A DNA stretch of 64,000 nt from Lactobacillus iners DSM 13335 (GTDB lineage Bacteria; Bacillota; Bacilli; Lactobacillales; Lactobacillaceae). Every line of letters begins with the position of its first letter. The stretch's first letter is position 1. A model generated the notes under the pieces. It was not told the DNA's origin. It ran no database searches and saw nothing but the letters and a program-made list of their open reading frames with translations. Positions 10,094 to 19,029 of the stretch are shown here, piece after piece. The stretch spans positions 62,001-126,000 of the forward strand of contig NZ_GG700805.1 in assembly GCF_000160875.1 (NCBI RefSeq), given 5' to 3'. A program made the translations under genes and the position numbers.

Positions 10094-10122
10094 TATTACT
10101 AATATACATAGGGGGAATTTTT

Positions 10123-11574
10123 ATGGATAATACTGCGGTTGAAGATAATGAACTATCACAAAATATCAAATATAATAGATTAACTGGTTTAAAATTGTTT
10201 GCGATGACTAGTTCAATGGTTATATCAGTAAGTGAACTGGTACCTTTTGGAAAGACTGGTCCTACCGCAATATTTTATTTACTTTTAGCTGGTCTTATCT
10301 GGTTTATACCTATTACTAAAATGGCTGGCGAAATGGCATCGATAGATGGCTGGAATAAAGGTGGTATTTTCACTTGGGTCAAAGAAACCTTAGGGGAGAA
10401 AACAGGCTGGACAGCTTTATTTTACCAGTGGATACACATAACAATTGGTATGAATGTGATGATGTATATTATTATCGGCTCGGTATCTATTATTTTAAAT
10501 AAGCCATATTTAAATACCACTCCTTGTATTAGATTTTTGCTAATGATGATCATTTTATGGTCTATTACTTTAGTCGAAATGGTTGGTATGAAAAAAATAG
10601 GACGAATTGCAGAATGGTGTTTCGGTTTAGGAATTGCTATGCCTGTTATTTTGTTAATATTATGCTTTTTCGTCTATTTGTTAGAAGGAAAAAACGTTTA
10701 TTTTCATATTAATTTTGATAATGTCTTTCCTCACAAATTTGATGGTAATAGTTTAGTAGTTTTTGTTCCATTTATATTAGCATTTTGTGGAGGAGAAGCT
10801 TCAGCTCCACATGTCAAATATTTGGAAAAACCTAAACAATACTCTAAAGTAATGCTAGGTTTGGCATGCGTAGCTATTTGTTTTGATTTATTGGGAAGCA
10901 TGGCTATAGGTATGACTGTTCCTAAAGAATTGCATACTAATAATGTTACGGGATTTGTAGAAACTTTTGGTCATATGTTGAATAGCATTAATCTCCCGGG
11001 TGATTTGTTGATGAAAATCATAGGAGCATTATTAGCGTGTGGTATTATTGGCCAATTGGGTAATTGGCTTGCAGGTCCTAGTCAGGGCATGTTCGAAGCA
11101 GCTAAAGAAGGTTATCTACCAGCATTTTTTACTAAGTCTACTAAACGTGACGTTCCAATGAGACTGATAGTGCTACAATCTTTAATTGTCACTCTCGGAG
11201 CTATTGCTGTAACCTTTACAAGTGGTACCAATGCTAATTTTGCATTTGATGTTTCGATGGCAGCAACTACTGTTCAATATTTGATGATGTATATCATTTT
11301 ACTGATATCGTATATAGTTTTAAAATTACGTCATGCAAAATTACCCAGGACATATTATATGACGACTAGTCCCATTAAAGGCATAGGTATTGCTTTAGTA
11401 GCTTTATGTATTACATTGATAGCATTTGTTCTTACTTTTATTCCAACAAGAGAAACGCCAGAACATTTACGTAATATGTATGTGTTAATTATGCTTATAA
11501 TGTGTGCTATAGTGACTATTTTACCTCTAATTGTTTATCATTTTAGATATCTTTATGGTAAAAAAAGATTATAA
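10123..11574 (+). CDS. APC-superfamily amino acid permease, glutamate/GABA-antiporter-like
   Basis: A membrane protein of 483 aa with about 12 hydrophobic segments. The first helix SMVISVSELVPFGKTGPTAIF, the following EMASIDGWNKGGIFTWV and the later FCGGEASAPHVKYLEKP are typical of the GadC/YbgH-like branch of the APC superfamily, which exchanges glutamate with GABA or other amino acids. No glutamate decarboxylase gene is adjacent, so the substrate cannot be fixed. A strong AGGGGG ribosome site precedes the ATG, and an intrinsic terminator follows. It is probably monocistronic. Confidence 0.82.
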   Translation: MDNTAVEDNELSQNIKYNRLTGLKLFAMTSSMVISVSELVPFGKTGPTAIFYLLLAGLIWFIPITKMAGEMASIDGWNKGGIFTWVKETLGEKTGWTALFYQWIHITIGMNVMMYIIIGSVSIILNKPYLNTTPCIRFLLMMIILWSITLVEMVGMKKIGRIAEWCFGLGIAMPVILLILCFFVYLLEGKNVYFHINFDNVFPHKFDGNSLVVFVPFILAFCGGEASAPHVKYLEKPKQYSKVMLGLACVAICFDLLGSMAIGMTVPKELHTNNVTGFVETFGHMLNSINLPGDLLMKIIGALLACGIIGQLGNWLAGPSQGMFEAAKEGYLPAFFTKSTKRDVPMRLIVLQSLIVTLGAIAVTFTSGTNANFAFDVSMAATTVQYLMMYIILLISYIVLKLRHAKLPRTYYMTTSPIKGIGIALVALCITLIAFVLTFIPTRETPEHLRNMYVLIMLIMCAIVTILPLIVYHFRYLYGKKRL

Positions 11575-11589
11575 AGAAAGCGTTTAATC

Positions 11590-11622
11590 AAAAGAAGTTA
11601 ATTCTCATTAGCTTCTTTTTTT
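11590..11622 (+). terminator. Terminator after the APC permease
   Basis: AAAAGAAGTTAAT pairs with ATTAGCTTCTTTT and is followed by a T-run. Confidence 0.8.
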
Positions 11623-11665
11623 GTTACAATAGTAAGATATTATATTTTAAATAGGAGGAACAAAA

Positions 11666-13018
11666 TTGATACAAAAATTAAATTTGAGACAATATTTAGT
11701 TATTGCTTCGATGATTTTTGCACTATTTTTCGGAGCGGGAAATTTGATTTTTCCACTACATTTAGGGCAATTAGCTGGTCGTAATTGGCTTATTGCTACT
11801 ATAGGATTTTTAATTACAGGGGTATTATTACCATTATTTTCAGTGCTGGCAATTGCTATTACTAAAACAGATGATGTATATGGCATTGCTAAACCTGTGA
11901 GTAATTTATTTGCTACTTGTTTTATGATATTAATCCACTTAACATTGGGTATAATGTGTGCTTCACCGAGAACAGCTAGTGTTTCTTATAGTGTAGGTAT
12001 TGCACCATTATTACCATCTAAGTGGCACAATATTGGGTTAGTTATTTTTACTGCCATATATTTTATTCTAACTTTTATAATTGCGTATAACGCAGGTAAT
12101 ATATTAGAAAATTTAGGTAAAATATTGAATCCTATATTTTTAGTTCTCTTGTTTTTAGTTATTATTATTGCTTTGTTTAAACCTTTAGGGAATCCCGCTG
12201 ATTTTTCAGCTACAGCTAGCTATGCTCATAGTGCAGGTGTTAATGGATTTTTGGAAGGATATAATACAATCGATGCTTTAGCAGGTATCGCCTTTGGGGT
12301 ATCTGTTATTTCGGCTGTTAAATCTATGGGCGTTACTGAAAAGAATGAAGTTGCCAAAATTACAGCCAAATCAGGCTTCATTGCGATGACCATGATAGGT
12401 ATTATTTATTTCCTACTAATTTTGTTAGGAGCGATGTCATTAGGAAAATTTAAAGTTTCAGCAGAAGGTGGAAAAGCATTTTCACAAATTGTTACTTATT
12501 ATGGTGGTACATTAGGTCAAATTGTCCTTGCAAGTTTGGTTACATTAACATGTTTAACAACAGCTGTGGGATTAGTTAGTTCATTTGCACAGGATTTCCA
12601 TAGTCATTTTGGTGGCTTAAAATATCGTAAGTGGCTTGCTATCACATGTTTTGCTTCTTTCATGACTGCAAATCTAGGTTTGGAATTGATTATCAAGTGG
12701 ACCTTTGCTATTCTTATGTTTTTATATCCAATAGCTATGGTTTTAATTATTTTGGCATTATTTTCACCATTATTTAAGGGTGACCATGTCGTATATAAGG
12801 TGTCGGTTGTATTGACTATTATACCTGCCTTTATGGATTTGATAGCTCATCTACCTGCACCTATATCTGAAACATCATTTTGCAAGATGATAATTGATAT
12901 TCGATTAAAATATTTCCCTTTATCAGATATTGGCTTATCATGGGTATTTCCAACATTATTAGGTATTATAATTGCTACTTTAGTTCATGTATGGCGTAGA
13001 AAAAATAATAAGATTTAA
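11666..13018 (+). CDS. brnQ: Branched-chain amino acid carrier BrnQ (LIVCS family)
   Basis: A sodium- or proton-coupled importer of Leu, Ile and Val. The 450-aa protein has about 12 membrane segments. The opening MIFALFFGAGNLIFPLHLG is the LIVCS signature, and GYNTIDALAGIAFG lies in the middle as in other BrnQ proteins. Translation starts at TTG behind a strong AGGAGG. It lies between the APC permease and proline iminopeptidase, a neighbourhood devoted to amino acid acquisition. Confidence 0.92.
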   Translation: MIQKLNLRQYLVIASMIFALFFGAGNLIFPLHLGQLAGRNWLIATIGFLITGVLLPLFSVLAIAITKTDDVYGIAKPVSNLFATCFMILIHLTLGIMCASPRTASVSYSVGIAPLLPSKWHNIGLVIFTAIYFILTFIIAYNAGNILENLGKILNPIFLVLLFLVIIIALFKPLGNPADFSATASYAHSAGVNGFLEGYNTIDALAGIAFGVSVISAVKSMGVTEKNEVAKITAKSGFIAMTMIGIIYFLLILLGAMSLGKFKVSAEGGKAFSQIVTYYGGTLGQIVLASLVTLTCLTTAVGLVSSFAQDFHSHFGGLKYRKWLAITCFASFMTANLGLELIIKWTFAILMFLYPIAMVLIILALFSPLFKGDHVVYKVSVVLTIIPAFMDLIAHLPAPISETSFCKMIIDIRLKYFPLSDIGLSWVFPTLLGIIIATLVHVWRRKNNKI

Positions 13019-13067
13019 TCGGTTAAATGAGTTAAAATAGAAACAAAGATTAAAAGGAGATATATCT

Positions 13068-13979
13068 ATGAGAAATGGCACAAAGATAATTACGTTAGAT
13101 AATGGCTATCATTTATGGACTAATACACAAGGTCAAGGCAAAATACATCTTTTAGCATTACATGGTGGCCCTGGTGGCAACCATGAATATTGGGAAGATG
13201 CAGCAGTACAGTTAAAAAAACAAGGCTTAGATGTACAAGTTACTATGTATGATCAATTAGGATCTTTGTATTCTGATCAACCCGATTATTCTGACCCTGA
13301 GATTGCTAAAAAGTATCTTACATATGAATATTTTTTAGATGAAGTAGAAGAAGTTCGTCAAAAGTTAGATATTGACAATTTTTACTTAATTGGTCAAAGC
13401 TGGGGTGGCTTATTAGTTCAAGAATATGCTGTTAAATATGGTAAGCACTTGAAGGGAGCAATTATCTCTTCGATGGTAGATGAAATTGATGACTACGTAA
13501 AAGCTGTAAATCGTAGGCGTCAAGAAGTATTACCTCAGACTGAAATTGATTTTATGCATCAATGTGAAACTAATAATGATTATGATAATGATCGTTATCA
13601 AGCTGATGTACAAATTCTTAACATTAACTTTGTAGATAGAAAGCAACCATCCAAGTTGTATCATTTACATGATTTGGGTGGCACGGCAGTTTATAATGTC
13701 TTTCAAGGTGATAATGAATTTGTAATTACAGGTAAGTTGAAAGACTGGCATTTTAGAGACCAATTGAAAAATATAAAAGTTCCAACTTTACTTACTTTTG
13801 GTGAAAATGAAACTATGCCACTTGATACAGCTAAAATTATGCAAAAAGAGATACCAAATTCTCGCTTGGTAACTACACCTAATGGTGGTCATCATCATAT
13901 GGTTGACAATCCGGATGTTTATTATAAGCATTTAGCAGACTTTATACGTGAAGTTGAAAGCGGAGAATTCAATAAATAA
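13068..13979 (+). CDS. pip: Proline iminopeptidase
   Basis: This alpha/beta hydrolase removes N-terminal proline from peptides, a typical lactic-acid-bacterial activity. The oxyanion motif HGGPGG is near residue 34. The nucleophile elbow GQSWGG (Ser) follows, and the acidic residue lies in the GENETMPLDTA area. The likely catalytic His is within NGGHHHMVDNP. At 303 aa it has standard length. AAGGAG lies before the ATG, and a hairpin terminator follows closely. It may share a message with brnQ, 49 bases upstream. Confidence 0.92.
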   Translation: MRNGTKIITLDNGYHLWTNTQGQGKIHLLALHGGPGGNHEYWEDAAVQLKKQGLDVQVTMYDQLGSLYSDQPDYSDPEIAKKYLTYEYFLDEVEEVRQKLDIDNFYLIGQSWGGLLVQEYAVKYGKHLKGAIISSMVDEIDDYVKAVNRRRQEVLPQTEIDFMHQCETNNDYDNDRYQADVQILNINFVDRKQPSKLYHLHDLGGTAVYNVFQGDNEFVITGKLKDWHFRDQLKNIKVPTLLTFGENETMPLDTAKIMQKEIPNSRLVTTPNGGHHHMVDNPDVYYKHLADFIREVESGEFNK

Positions 13980-13989
13980 TGGATATGAA

Positions 13990-14024
13990 CCTCGAAATTT
14001 GGACAACAATTTCGGGGGTTTTAT
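13990..14024 (+). terminator. Terminator after pip (copy 1 of a repeated terminator)
   Basis: CCTCGAAATT pairs with AATTTCGGGG and is followed by TTTTATTG. About 50 bases around it (13984-14034) recur almost unchanged at 14607-14657. Confidence 0.8.
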
Positions 14025-14169
14025 TGTGTCCAAATATCTGAATAACACAAAAAAGTAGCTTTTATTTTAATTAACATTTATATCATTTTATGATAAACTT
14101 CTTGCTAAGTCGATATACTATTATTTATCTTTTTTTATGGTGGATAATTATTTTTAGTGAGGAAAGAAA

Positions 14170-14274
14170 ATGAATTTAAAAAAGACTTTATGTGTTACAT
14201 TGGCTACTGTCACATTAGGAACTATTTTGTCTAGTGTATGGGGAGCAGAATGTGGTTGGAACGAGTTACGCTAA
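14170..14274 (+). pseudogene. Signal-peptide ORF, possibly the frameshifted start of the next gene
   Basis: A 34-codon frame, MNLKKTLCVTLATVTLG followed by ILSSVWGA, looks like a Sec signal peptide with an Ala cleavage site, then stops after only 8 residues. A clear GAGGAAAG lies before its ATG. The next ORF overlaps it in the +1 frame and has no good ribosome site of its own. One base change near the GGGG at 14240 would fuse the two. It is either a broken secreted/membrane protein or a tiny secreted peptide. Confidence 0.45.
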
Positions 14275-14512
14275 AAAAATAATAAAATGGATATTATCAT
14301 TGTTGTTAATTATAATAGTTGGTATAACAATTATTACGGTATATTCTGCGTACTATAGTTTTGGTACAATGATTTTTGGTGTTCATACTGAAAGTGCCAT
14401 AAAAGATTTTTGGAGTACGGAATTTTTATTAGGTGCTGTTTATATAATTGTAGTAATAACAATTGCAGTAGTTACAGGAGTTACTAGATTATACAAAAAA
14501 CATCTAAAGTAA
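14234..14512 (+). CDS. Small two-helix membrane protein, unrecognised
   Basis: A 92-aa frame from a GTG with two strongly hydrophobic stretches, around residues 17-40 (IIKWILSLLLIIIVGITIIT) and 66-84, and a basic tail RLYKKHLK. I do not recognise the family. Its own start lacks a ribosome-binding site; the preceding signal-peptide frame supplies one, so it may be a downstream fragment. It sits between two copies of the same terminator and beside a bacteriocin-immunity-like gene, so a small bacteriocin-locus protein is possible but unproven. Confidence 0.4.
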   Translation: MYGEQNVVGTSYAKKIIKWILSLLLIIIVGITIITVYSAYYSFGTMIFGVHTESAIKDFWSTEFLLGAVYIIVVITIAVVTGVTRLYKKHLK

Positions 14513-14612
14513 TGTATTTGCTATAACATATGCCACACATTTTTTACTCAAAGAACGATACGCGTAGTGTGGTCAATTATGAAAAGTTATTTTTTCTGTT
14601 ATTTTATATGAA

Positions 14613-14646
14613 CCTCGAAATTTGGACAACAATTTCGGGGTTTTTA
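14613..14646 (+). terminator. Terminator copy 2 of the pip-type repeat
   Basis: It has the same hairpin as at 13990-14024, with flanking bases conserved from TATGAACCTCG to GTGTCCAAA. Confidence 0.75.
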
Positions 14647-14722
14647 TTGTGTCCAAAAAAAACATATCTCGACACATGATCGAAATATGGTTTAAAAAAT
14701 CTAATTAATAATATTTCTAAAA

Positions 14723-15010
14723 TTAGAACTTCATGAACATCATTCCTGCCCAACTAATTCCTTTATAGGCATTATTTATGATATCAGTATAAAATTTATC
14801 AACAGAAGGAGATAGTTTAGATTGCAAAGCTAGAGGGCGAACTTGAGATAAAAAGTTATTGAGTACTCTTTGGGTGTATTCGCCCTTTTCTAAGCGATTT
14901 TTGACTCTAATTAAAGCGTCTCGTTCTTCTGACTTTAAATTAGGATCTTTTAAAATTTCACATATATCTGCAATTATTTTTTCTTCCGCTTTATTCTTTT
15001 TACCAAACAT
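14723..15010 (-). CDS. Bacteriocin immunity-like protein
   Basis: A 95-aa soluble, helical protein. The pattern of an acidic N-terminal helix, then LKDPNLKSEERDALIRVKN followed by LEKGEY and a C-terminal helical hairpin, resembles the enterocin A/pediocin-type immunity family (four-helix bundles that protect producers or bystanders). No bacteriocin precursor with a double-glycine leader was found next to it, so it may be an orphan immunity gene. A -10/-35 pair lies upstream at 15107-15134. Confidence 0.6.
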   Translation of the reverse strand: MFGKKNKAEEKIIADICEILKDPNLKSEERDALIRVKNRLEKGEYTQRVLNNFLSQVRPLALQSKLSPSVDKFYTDIINNAYKGISWAGMMFMKF

Positions 15011-15106
15011 TTTACTCTCTTTTCTATTTATGAAAACCTAAGCAACAACCACTACTGTATAAAGTATGCTTACAATCGTCTGATAATATGATGCAATCAT
15101 AAGAAT

Positions 15107-15134
15107 ATTATAGGTCTGATTTTTTAAAAAACAA
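15107..15134 (-). promoter_or_regulatory. Promoter of the immunity-like gene
   Basis: On the minus strand, TTGTTT (15129-15134) and TATAAT (15107-15112) are separated by 16 bases. Confidence 0.5.
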
Positions 15135-15153
15135 TATATAAGAAAAATAGTAA

Positions 15154-15222
15154 TTTTATTTAGAGCTCTAAATAAAAAAACGAACAAATATTATTTACTT
15201 ATGATAAATGTTTGTATATTAT
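15154..15222 (+). promoter_or_regulatory. Promoter region of guanine deaminase with a palindrome and PurR-box-like sites
   Basis: A promoter TTTACT (15194) - 17 bp - TATTAT (15217) precedes the gene. Just upstream is a perfect 24-bp palindrome (15154-15177) centred on GAGCTC. AAAAAACGAACAAAT (from about 15175) resembles a PurR box, and an inverted near-match AAATGTTTGTATATT starts at 15206, overlapping the -10 region. Purine control of a purine-salvage operon is plausible but not shown. Confidence 0.4.
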
Positions 15223-15244
15223 ATAGATAACAACTGATAGAGAG

Positions 15245-16594
15245 GTGATTTATATAATATATAAAAAAGTGATAGAAGGCACAATTTGCACGCCTGAAAC
15301 AGTAGATAAAATTGGATGTTATGGTAATGCTTTAGTATGTGTTAATCAGCAAGGATTAATCGCATCAGTACTATTTCCGAACAATAGCCAATATGGTGAG
15401 ATTAAACAAACAGCTATTTCACAAGGTAATTATCATCAACTAGCTGCTGATGAATATCTTTTACCAGGGTATGTTGATTTACATGTGCATGCACCGCAAT
15501 GGCCACAAGCTGGACTAGCTTTAGATCTTCCTTTAGCAGATTGGCTAGATCATTATACTTTTCCTTTGGAAAGCAAATGCTCAGATTTAAACTACTCTAA
15601 AACGATATATGATTCTTTAGTTAAAGAATTATTATCTCAAGGAACTACTACTGCTTTAATGTTTGGTACTATCTATAATGATTCCAACATCATTTTAGCT
15701 AAGGCTTGTTTAGAATATGGATTAAGAGGTTTTATCGGACAAGTTGCTATGGATAATGCAGATCAAACACCTGCTTATTATAGAAATCAGTCTGCAAAAG
15801 ATGCTATTGATGCGACTGAATTGTTTATTAAGCAATTGCAAAAATTAAGCAATGATGCAGATAGAGTAGTTCCTGTCATTACTCCTAGATTTGTTCCAAG
15901 TTGTAGTGATGCATGTTTACAAGGGTTAGGTCAATTAGCTAATAAATATAATGTGCCAGTGCAAACACATGTTAGTGAAAGTAGTTGGGAGCATGGATAT
16001 GTGCTAGATCGCTTTAAAGCTACTGATACTAGTGTTCTTGATCAGTTTGGTCTTTTAACCGATCGAACAATTTTAATGCATGCAACTCATTTAACTGATG
16101 ATGATATGGATTTGCTTGCCAAGCGTGAGGCTGCTTTAGCACATTGCCCTATCTCTAATGCTTATTTTGGCAATGGAGTTATGCGTGTTAAAGAAATTTT
16201 AGCTAAGCAAATCAAGCTGGGCTTAGGGACAGATATTTCAGGTGGTTATTCATCTAGCATATATCATAATATTCGCCAAGCGGTAATATCTTCACGGATG
16301 TTAGAAGACGGTGTAGATACTACCAAGCAAGCAACTACTAGAGGTGTTGCAAATTCTAGAATTAATATTGCTACGGCCTTTTATATGGCTACAGTAGGAG
16401 GTGCTGAGGCATTACATTTAAATACTGGACGAATTAAAGAAGGATATAAAGCTGATTTCCAAGTGGTGAAAAGTCACCCTTCAGTTATAACATTATCCGA
16501 TGAGCAAATGATTGAACGAATATTATATCAAACACAACAATCTGATATTAAACAAGTCTATATAGATGGAAATTTAGTTTATTGTAAAGATTAA
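15245..16594 (+). CDS. guaD: Guanine deaminase
   Basis: It deaminates guanine to xanthine, a metal-dependent amidohydrolase. About 445 aa. The metal ligands are visible: PGYVDLHVHAP (HxH), QTHVSESSWEHG (His), MHATHLTDDD (His) and GLGTDISGGY (Asp). The start is uncertain: the first candidate GTG overlaps the strong site AGAGGTGAT, and the codons at proper spacing are ATA (15254 or 15257), so a non-AUG start giving MYKKVIEGTI is possible. The purine permease begins 24 bases downstream, forming a purine-salvage operon. Confidence 0.9.
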   Translation: MIYIIYKKVIEGTICTPETVDKIGCYGNALVCVNQQGLIASVLFPNNSQYGEIKQTAISQGNYHQLAADEYLLPGYVDLHVHAPQWPQAGLALDLPLADWLDHYTFPLESKCSDLNYSKTIYDSLVKELLSQGTTTALMFGTIYNDSNIILAKACLEYGLRGFIGQVAMDNADQTPAYYRNQSAKDAIDATELFIKQLQKLSNDADRVVPVITPRFVPSCSDACLQGLGQLANKYNVPVQTHVSESSWEHGYVLDRFKATDTSVLDQFGLLTDRTILMHATHLTDDDMDLLAKREAALAHCPISNAYFGNGVMRVKEILAKQIKLGLGTDISGGYSSSIYHNIRQAVISSRMLEDGVDTTKQATTRGVANSRINIATAFYMATVGGAEALHLNTGRIKEGYKADFQVVKSHPSVITLSDEQMIERILYQTQQSDIKQVYIDGNLVYCKD

Positions 16595-16617
16595 TTTGTT
16601 ATAGAGAGTGTAAAAAG

Positions 16618-17955
16618 ATGGCAAAAAGAACTAGTTTATTAATTGGTCCAGATGAAAAAGTAAGTAAATTTGAGGCTACAATTTTGGGATTACAACACGT
16701 TTTAGCGATGGATGTTTATGTCCCTCCAATTATTTTGGCAGGAATATTAGCTATGAGTTCTGCAGATGCGATGGGGTTATTGCAAGCAACATTCTTAGCT
16801 GCTGGAGTAGGTACTTTATTGCAAACGGTTATATTTATGAAGATACCTGTTTCTCAAGGCCCTTCGTTTGTTCCGTTGACTGCTGCAGCTGGTATAGTTT
16901 TAGCTAATGGAGGACTACATGGCAAGGGTATAGCTACCTTATTAGGATCCTCTCTTATAGGTAGTATTTTTCTAATTTTATTAGGATTAACGGGAGTATT
17001 TCACAAAATTATTAATAAATTTGTTCCACCAGTTGTTGGCGGTACTATTATTACTTGTGTGGGGTTATCTTTAATACCAGCAGCGTTAAAAGATAATATA
17101 TTTGCTGCTCCAGGTAATATTTTTCAGAATATTGAACTAGCTTCTATAACTGCAGTTGTTTTAATTTTCTGTATTGCCATGAGTTTGCGTATCCCTAAGT
17201 TGGAAAAAATATTTAAAACTAGTTCTATAGTAGTAGCTTTATTGGTAGGAACCTCAGTAGCTGCAACTATGGGTCGTTTTAATTGGAGTCAAGTAGCCAG
17301 TGCACCATTATTTAGTTTTCCACAAAGAACCATATTACATTGGGGACTAGATTTTTCGCTGACACCAATTATTACATTTATAATTATTTATATAATATTG
17401 ACTGCAGAAACAACAGGAACGTGGTTTGCCATGAGTGCAGTTACTGGCTGTGATATTTCTAAAAAACAGTGGAATAACGGTATTATAGGTGAAGGAGCAA
17501 GTTGTATATGTTCAACTTTGTTAGGTGCAACACCGGTAACAGGTTATTCTACTAACGCTGGTATTGTTTCTATCACTGGTGTAGCAAGTAAACATGTTTT
17601 CATATCTGCGGGTATATGGTTTATAATTTTAGGATTTTTTAGCAAACTTTCAGCATTTTTAGCTACTGTGCCTGCTCCTGTCATTGGTGGTGTATTTGCA
17701 ATTATTACAGTTACTATTATGTTAAATGGATTAAAGGTTATCAGAAATGTTGAAACTGAAGAATCTGATCTCTATGTAATAGGTATACCTATTGTTTTAA
17801 CTATGGCAGTGCTTTTAGTTCCAAAGAAAGTAGTAGCAGTGACGCCACAACTTTTGCAATATTTATTGGGTTCACCAATAGCTGTAGCTGCGATAGTAGC
17901 AGTGATTTTAAAATTGATAATGCCTAAATACCGAGGACGTTTAGCTAAAAAATAA
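16618..17955 (+). CDS. NCS2-family xanthine/uracil permease
   Basis: A proton-coupled nucleobase importer of 445 aa with about 13-14 membrane segments. Family landmarks are LGLQHVLAM in helix 1, QGPSFVPLTAAAGI in helix 3 and the helix-8 acidic motif TAETTGTW. The later GYSTNAGIVSITGVASKHV also fits. Being cotranscribed with guanine deaminase suggests a purine substrate such as xanthine, guanine or uric acid rather than uracil, but the sequence alone does not decide this. Confidence 0.88.
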   Translation: MAKRTSLLIGPDEKVSKFEATILGLQHVLAMDVYVPPIILAGILAMSSADAMGLLQATFLAAGVGTLLQTVIFMKIPVSQGPSFVPLTAAAGIVLANGGLHGKGIATLLGSSLIGSIFLILLGLTGVFHKIINKFVPPVVGGTIITCVGLSLIPAALKDNIFAAPGNIFQNIELASITAVVLIFCIAMSLRIPKLEKIFKTSSIVVALLVGTSVAATMGRFNWSQVASAPLFSFPQRTILHWGLDFSLTPIITFIIIYIILTAETTGTWFAMSAVTGCDISKKQWNNGIIGEGASCICSTLLGATPVTGYSTNAGIVSITGVASKHVFISAGIWFIILGFFSKLSAFLATVPAPVIGGVFAIITVTIMLNGLKVIRNVETEESDLYVIGIPIVLTMAVLLVPKKVVAVTPQLLQYLLGSPIAVAAIVAVILKLIMPKYRGRLAKK

Positions 17956-17970
17956 AGTTCATAGTAACGA

Positions 17971-18003
17971 AAAAAAGGATCTTGTAAAAAGATCCTTTTT
18001 TAT
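17971..18003. terminator. Shared terminator of the purine permease and tRNA-Lys
   Basis: AAAAAAGGATCTT pairs with AAGATCCTTTTTT. It sits between convergent transcripts and works in both directions. Confidence 0.85.
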
Positions 18004-18005
18004 TA

Positions 18006-18078
18006 TGGGTGGTCAGGGGATCGAACCCTGGACCCACGGATTAAGAGTCCGTTGCTCTGCCAGCTGAGCTAACCACCC
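18006..18078 (-). tRNA. tRNA-Lys, anticodon CUU
   Basis: On the minus strand the sequence folds as a 73-nt cloverleaf: acceptor GGGTGGT with ACCACCC plus discriminator A, D-arm TAGCTCAGCTGGCAGAGC, anticodon arm CGGACTCTTAATCCG with anticodon CTT, and T-arm CAGGGTTCGATCCCCTG. CCA is partly encoded only by chance (ends CCCA). It stands alone, followed by a terminator. Confidence 0.96.
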
Positions 18079-18249
18079 ATGTCATCAACAAATAATATTA
18101 TGCCATGTATCTTTATAAAAAGCAATGTTTTTTTATAAAAAATATTCAAAAAATTAGGAAACAATTTTTTACAGTATTTGTCAAGTGATATTTTGCTATT
18201 CATAATAGATATCTATAGCTCCATCTTTTCAAAAATAGCGTAAAAACAG

Positions 18250-18255
18250 TATAAT
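18250..18255 (+). promoter_or_regulatory. -10 element upstream of walR
   Basis: A perfect TATAAT lies 29 bases before the walR ATG; a weak TTTCAA sits 17 bases upstream of it. Confidence 0.5.
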
Positions 18256-18283
18256 GGTAGATGAATATGAGGGAGGAATTGTT

Positions 18284-18988
18284 ATGCCCAAAAAGATTTT
18301 AATTGTTGATGATGAAAAAACTATTTCTGATATTATTAAATTTAATTTAACTAAGGAAGGTTACGAAGTAGATACTGCCTATGATGGTGAAGAGGCAGTC
18401 AAAAAAGTAGATGAATTTAATCCTGATTTGATGATTCTAGATTTAATGTTGCCTAAAAAAGATGGTCTTGAGGTGGCAAGAGAAGTGCGACAAAGTCATG
18501 ATTTATCTATTATTATGGTAACTGCTAAGGCTGCTGAAATTGATAAAGTTTTAGGATTAGAAATGGGTGCAGATGATTATGTTACAAAACCTTTTTCTAA
18601 TCGTGAATTGGTTGCCCGAGTAAAGGCTAACTTACGTAGACGTGAAATCACACAAAAGTCAAAACCTGATGAAAATGCTAATATTACCATAGGCAATTTG
18701 GTTATTATGCCTGAAGCATACATTGTGGAAAAAGCAGGGACAAATATAGAATTAACACATCGTGAATTTGAATTGCTCCGTTACTTAGCACAACATATGG
18801 GGCAAGTGATGACTAGAGAACATTTGTTACAAACGGTTTGGGGATATGATTACTTTGGTGATGTTCGTACTGTAGATGTTACAGTTAGACGTTTACGTGA
18901 AAAGATAGAAGATAATCCGTCTACTCCGTCCATTTTGGTGACCCGTCGCGGTGTTGGTTATTATGTTAAAAATCCAACTGATGAATAA
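18284..18988 (+). CDS. walR: Response regulator WalR
   Basis: An OmpR-class regulator controlling cell-wall homeostasis in Firmicutes. 234 aa. The receiver domain shows the DDE acidic pocket (VDDEK), phospho-acceptor Asp53 (ILDLMLP), a conserved switch Thr (VTAK) and Lys (TKPF). The C-terminal winged helix has [13 protein letters not shown] and [21 protein letters not shown]. The start follows GGGAGG at good spacing; an in-frame upstream ATG (18254) lacks one. It heads the walRK-yycHI-walJ-htrA cluster. Confidence 0.96.
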   Translation: MPKKILIVDDEKTISDIIKFNLTKEGYEVDTAYDGEEAVKKVDEFNPDLMILDLMLPKKDGLEVAREVRQSHDLSIIMVTAKAAEIDKVLGLEMGADDYVTKPFSNRELVARVKANLRRREITQKSKPDENANITIGNLVIMPEAYIVEKAGTNIELTHREFELLRYLAQHMGQVMTREHLLQTVWGYDYFGDVRTVDVTVRRLREKIEDNPSTPSILVTRRGVGYYVKNPTDE

Positions 18989-19029
18989 TGATGGTCACAT
19001 ACAGTGACCTTATTTTGTAGTATTTTATT

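Noticed and set aside
15039..15101. 20-codon minus-strand ORF (MIASYYQTIVSILYTVVVVA) before the immunity-like gene
   Set aside because: It has no ribosome site and begins right at the expected transcript start, so it is probably untranslated leader.
18991..19014. Hairpin between walR and walK as a terminator
   Set aside because: The stem is only 6 bp and the T-tract is weak; walK lacks another promoter, so at most it is a partial attenuator.
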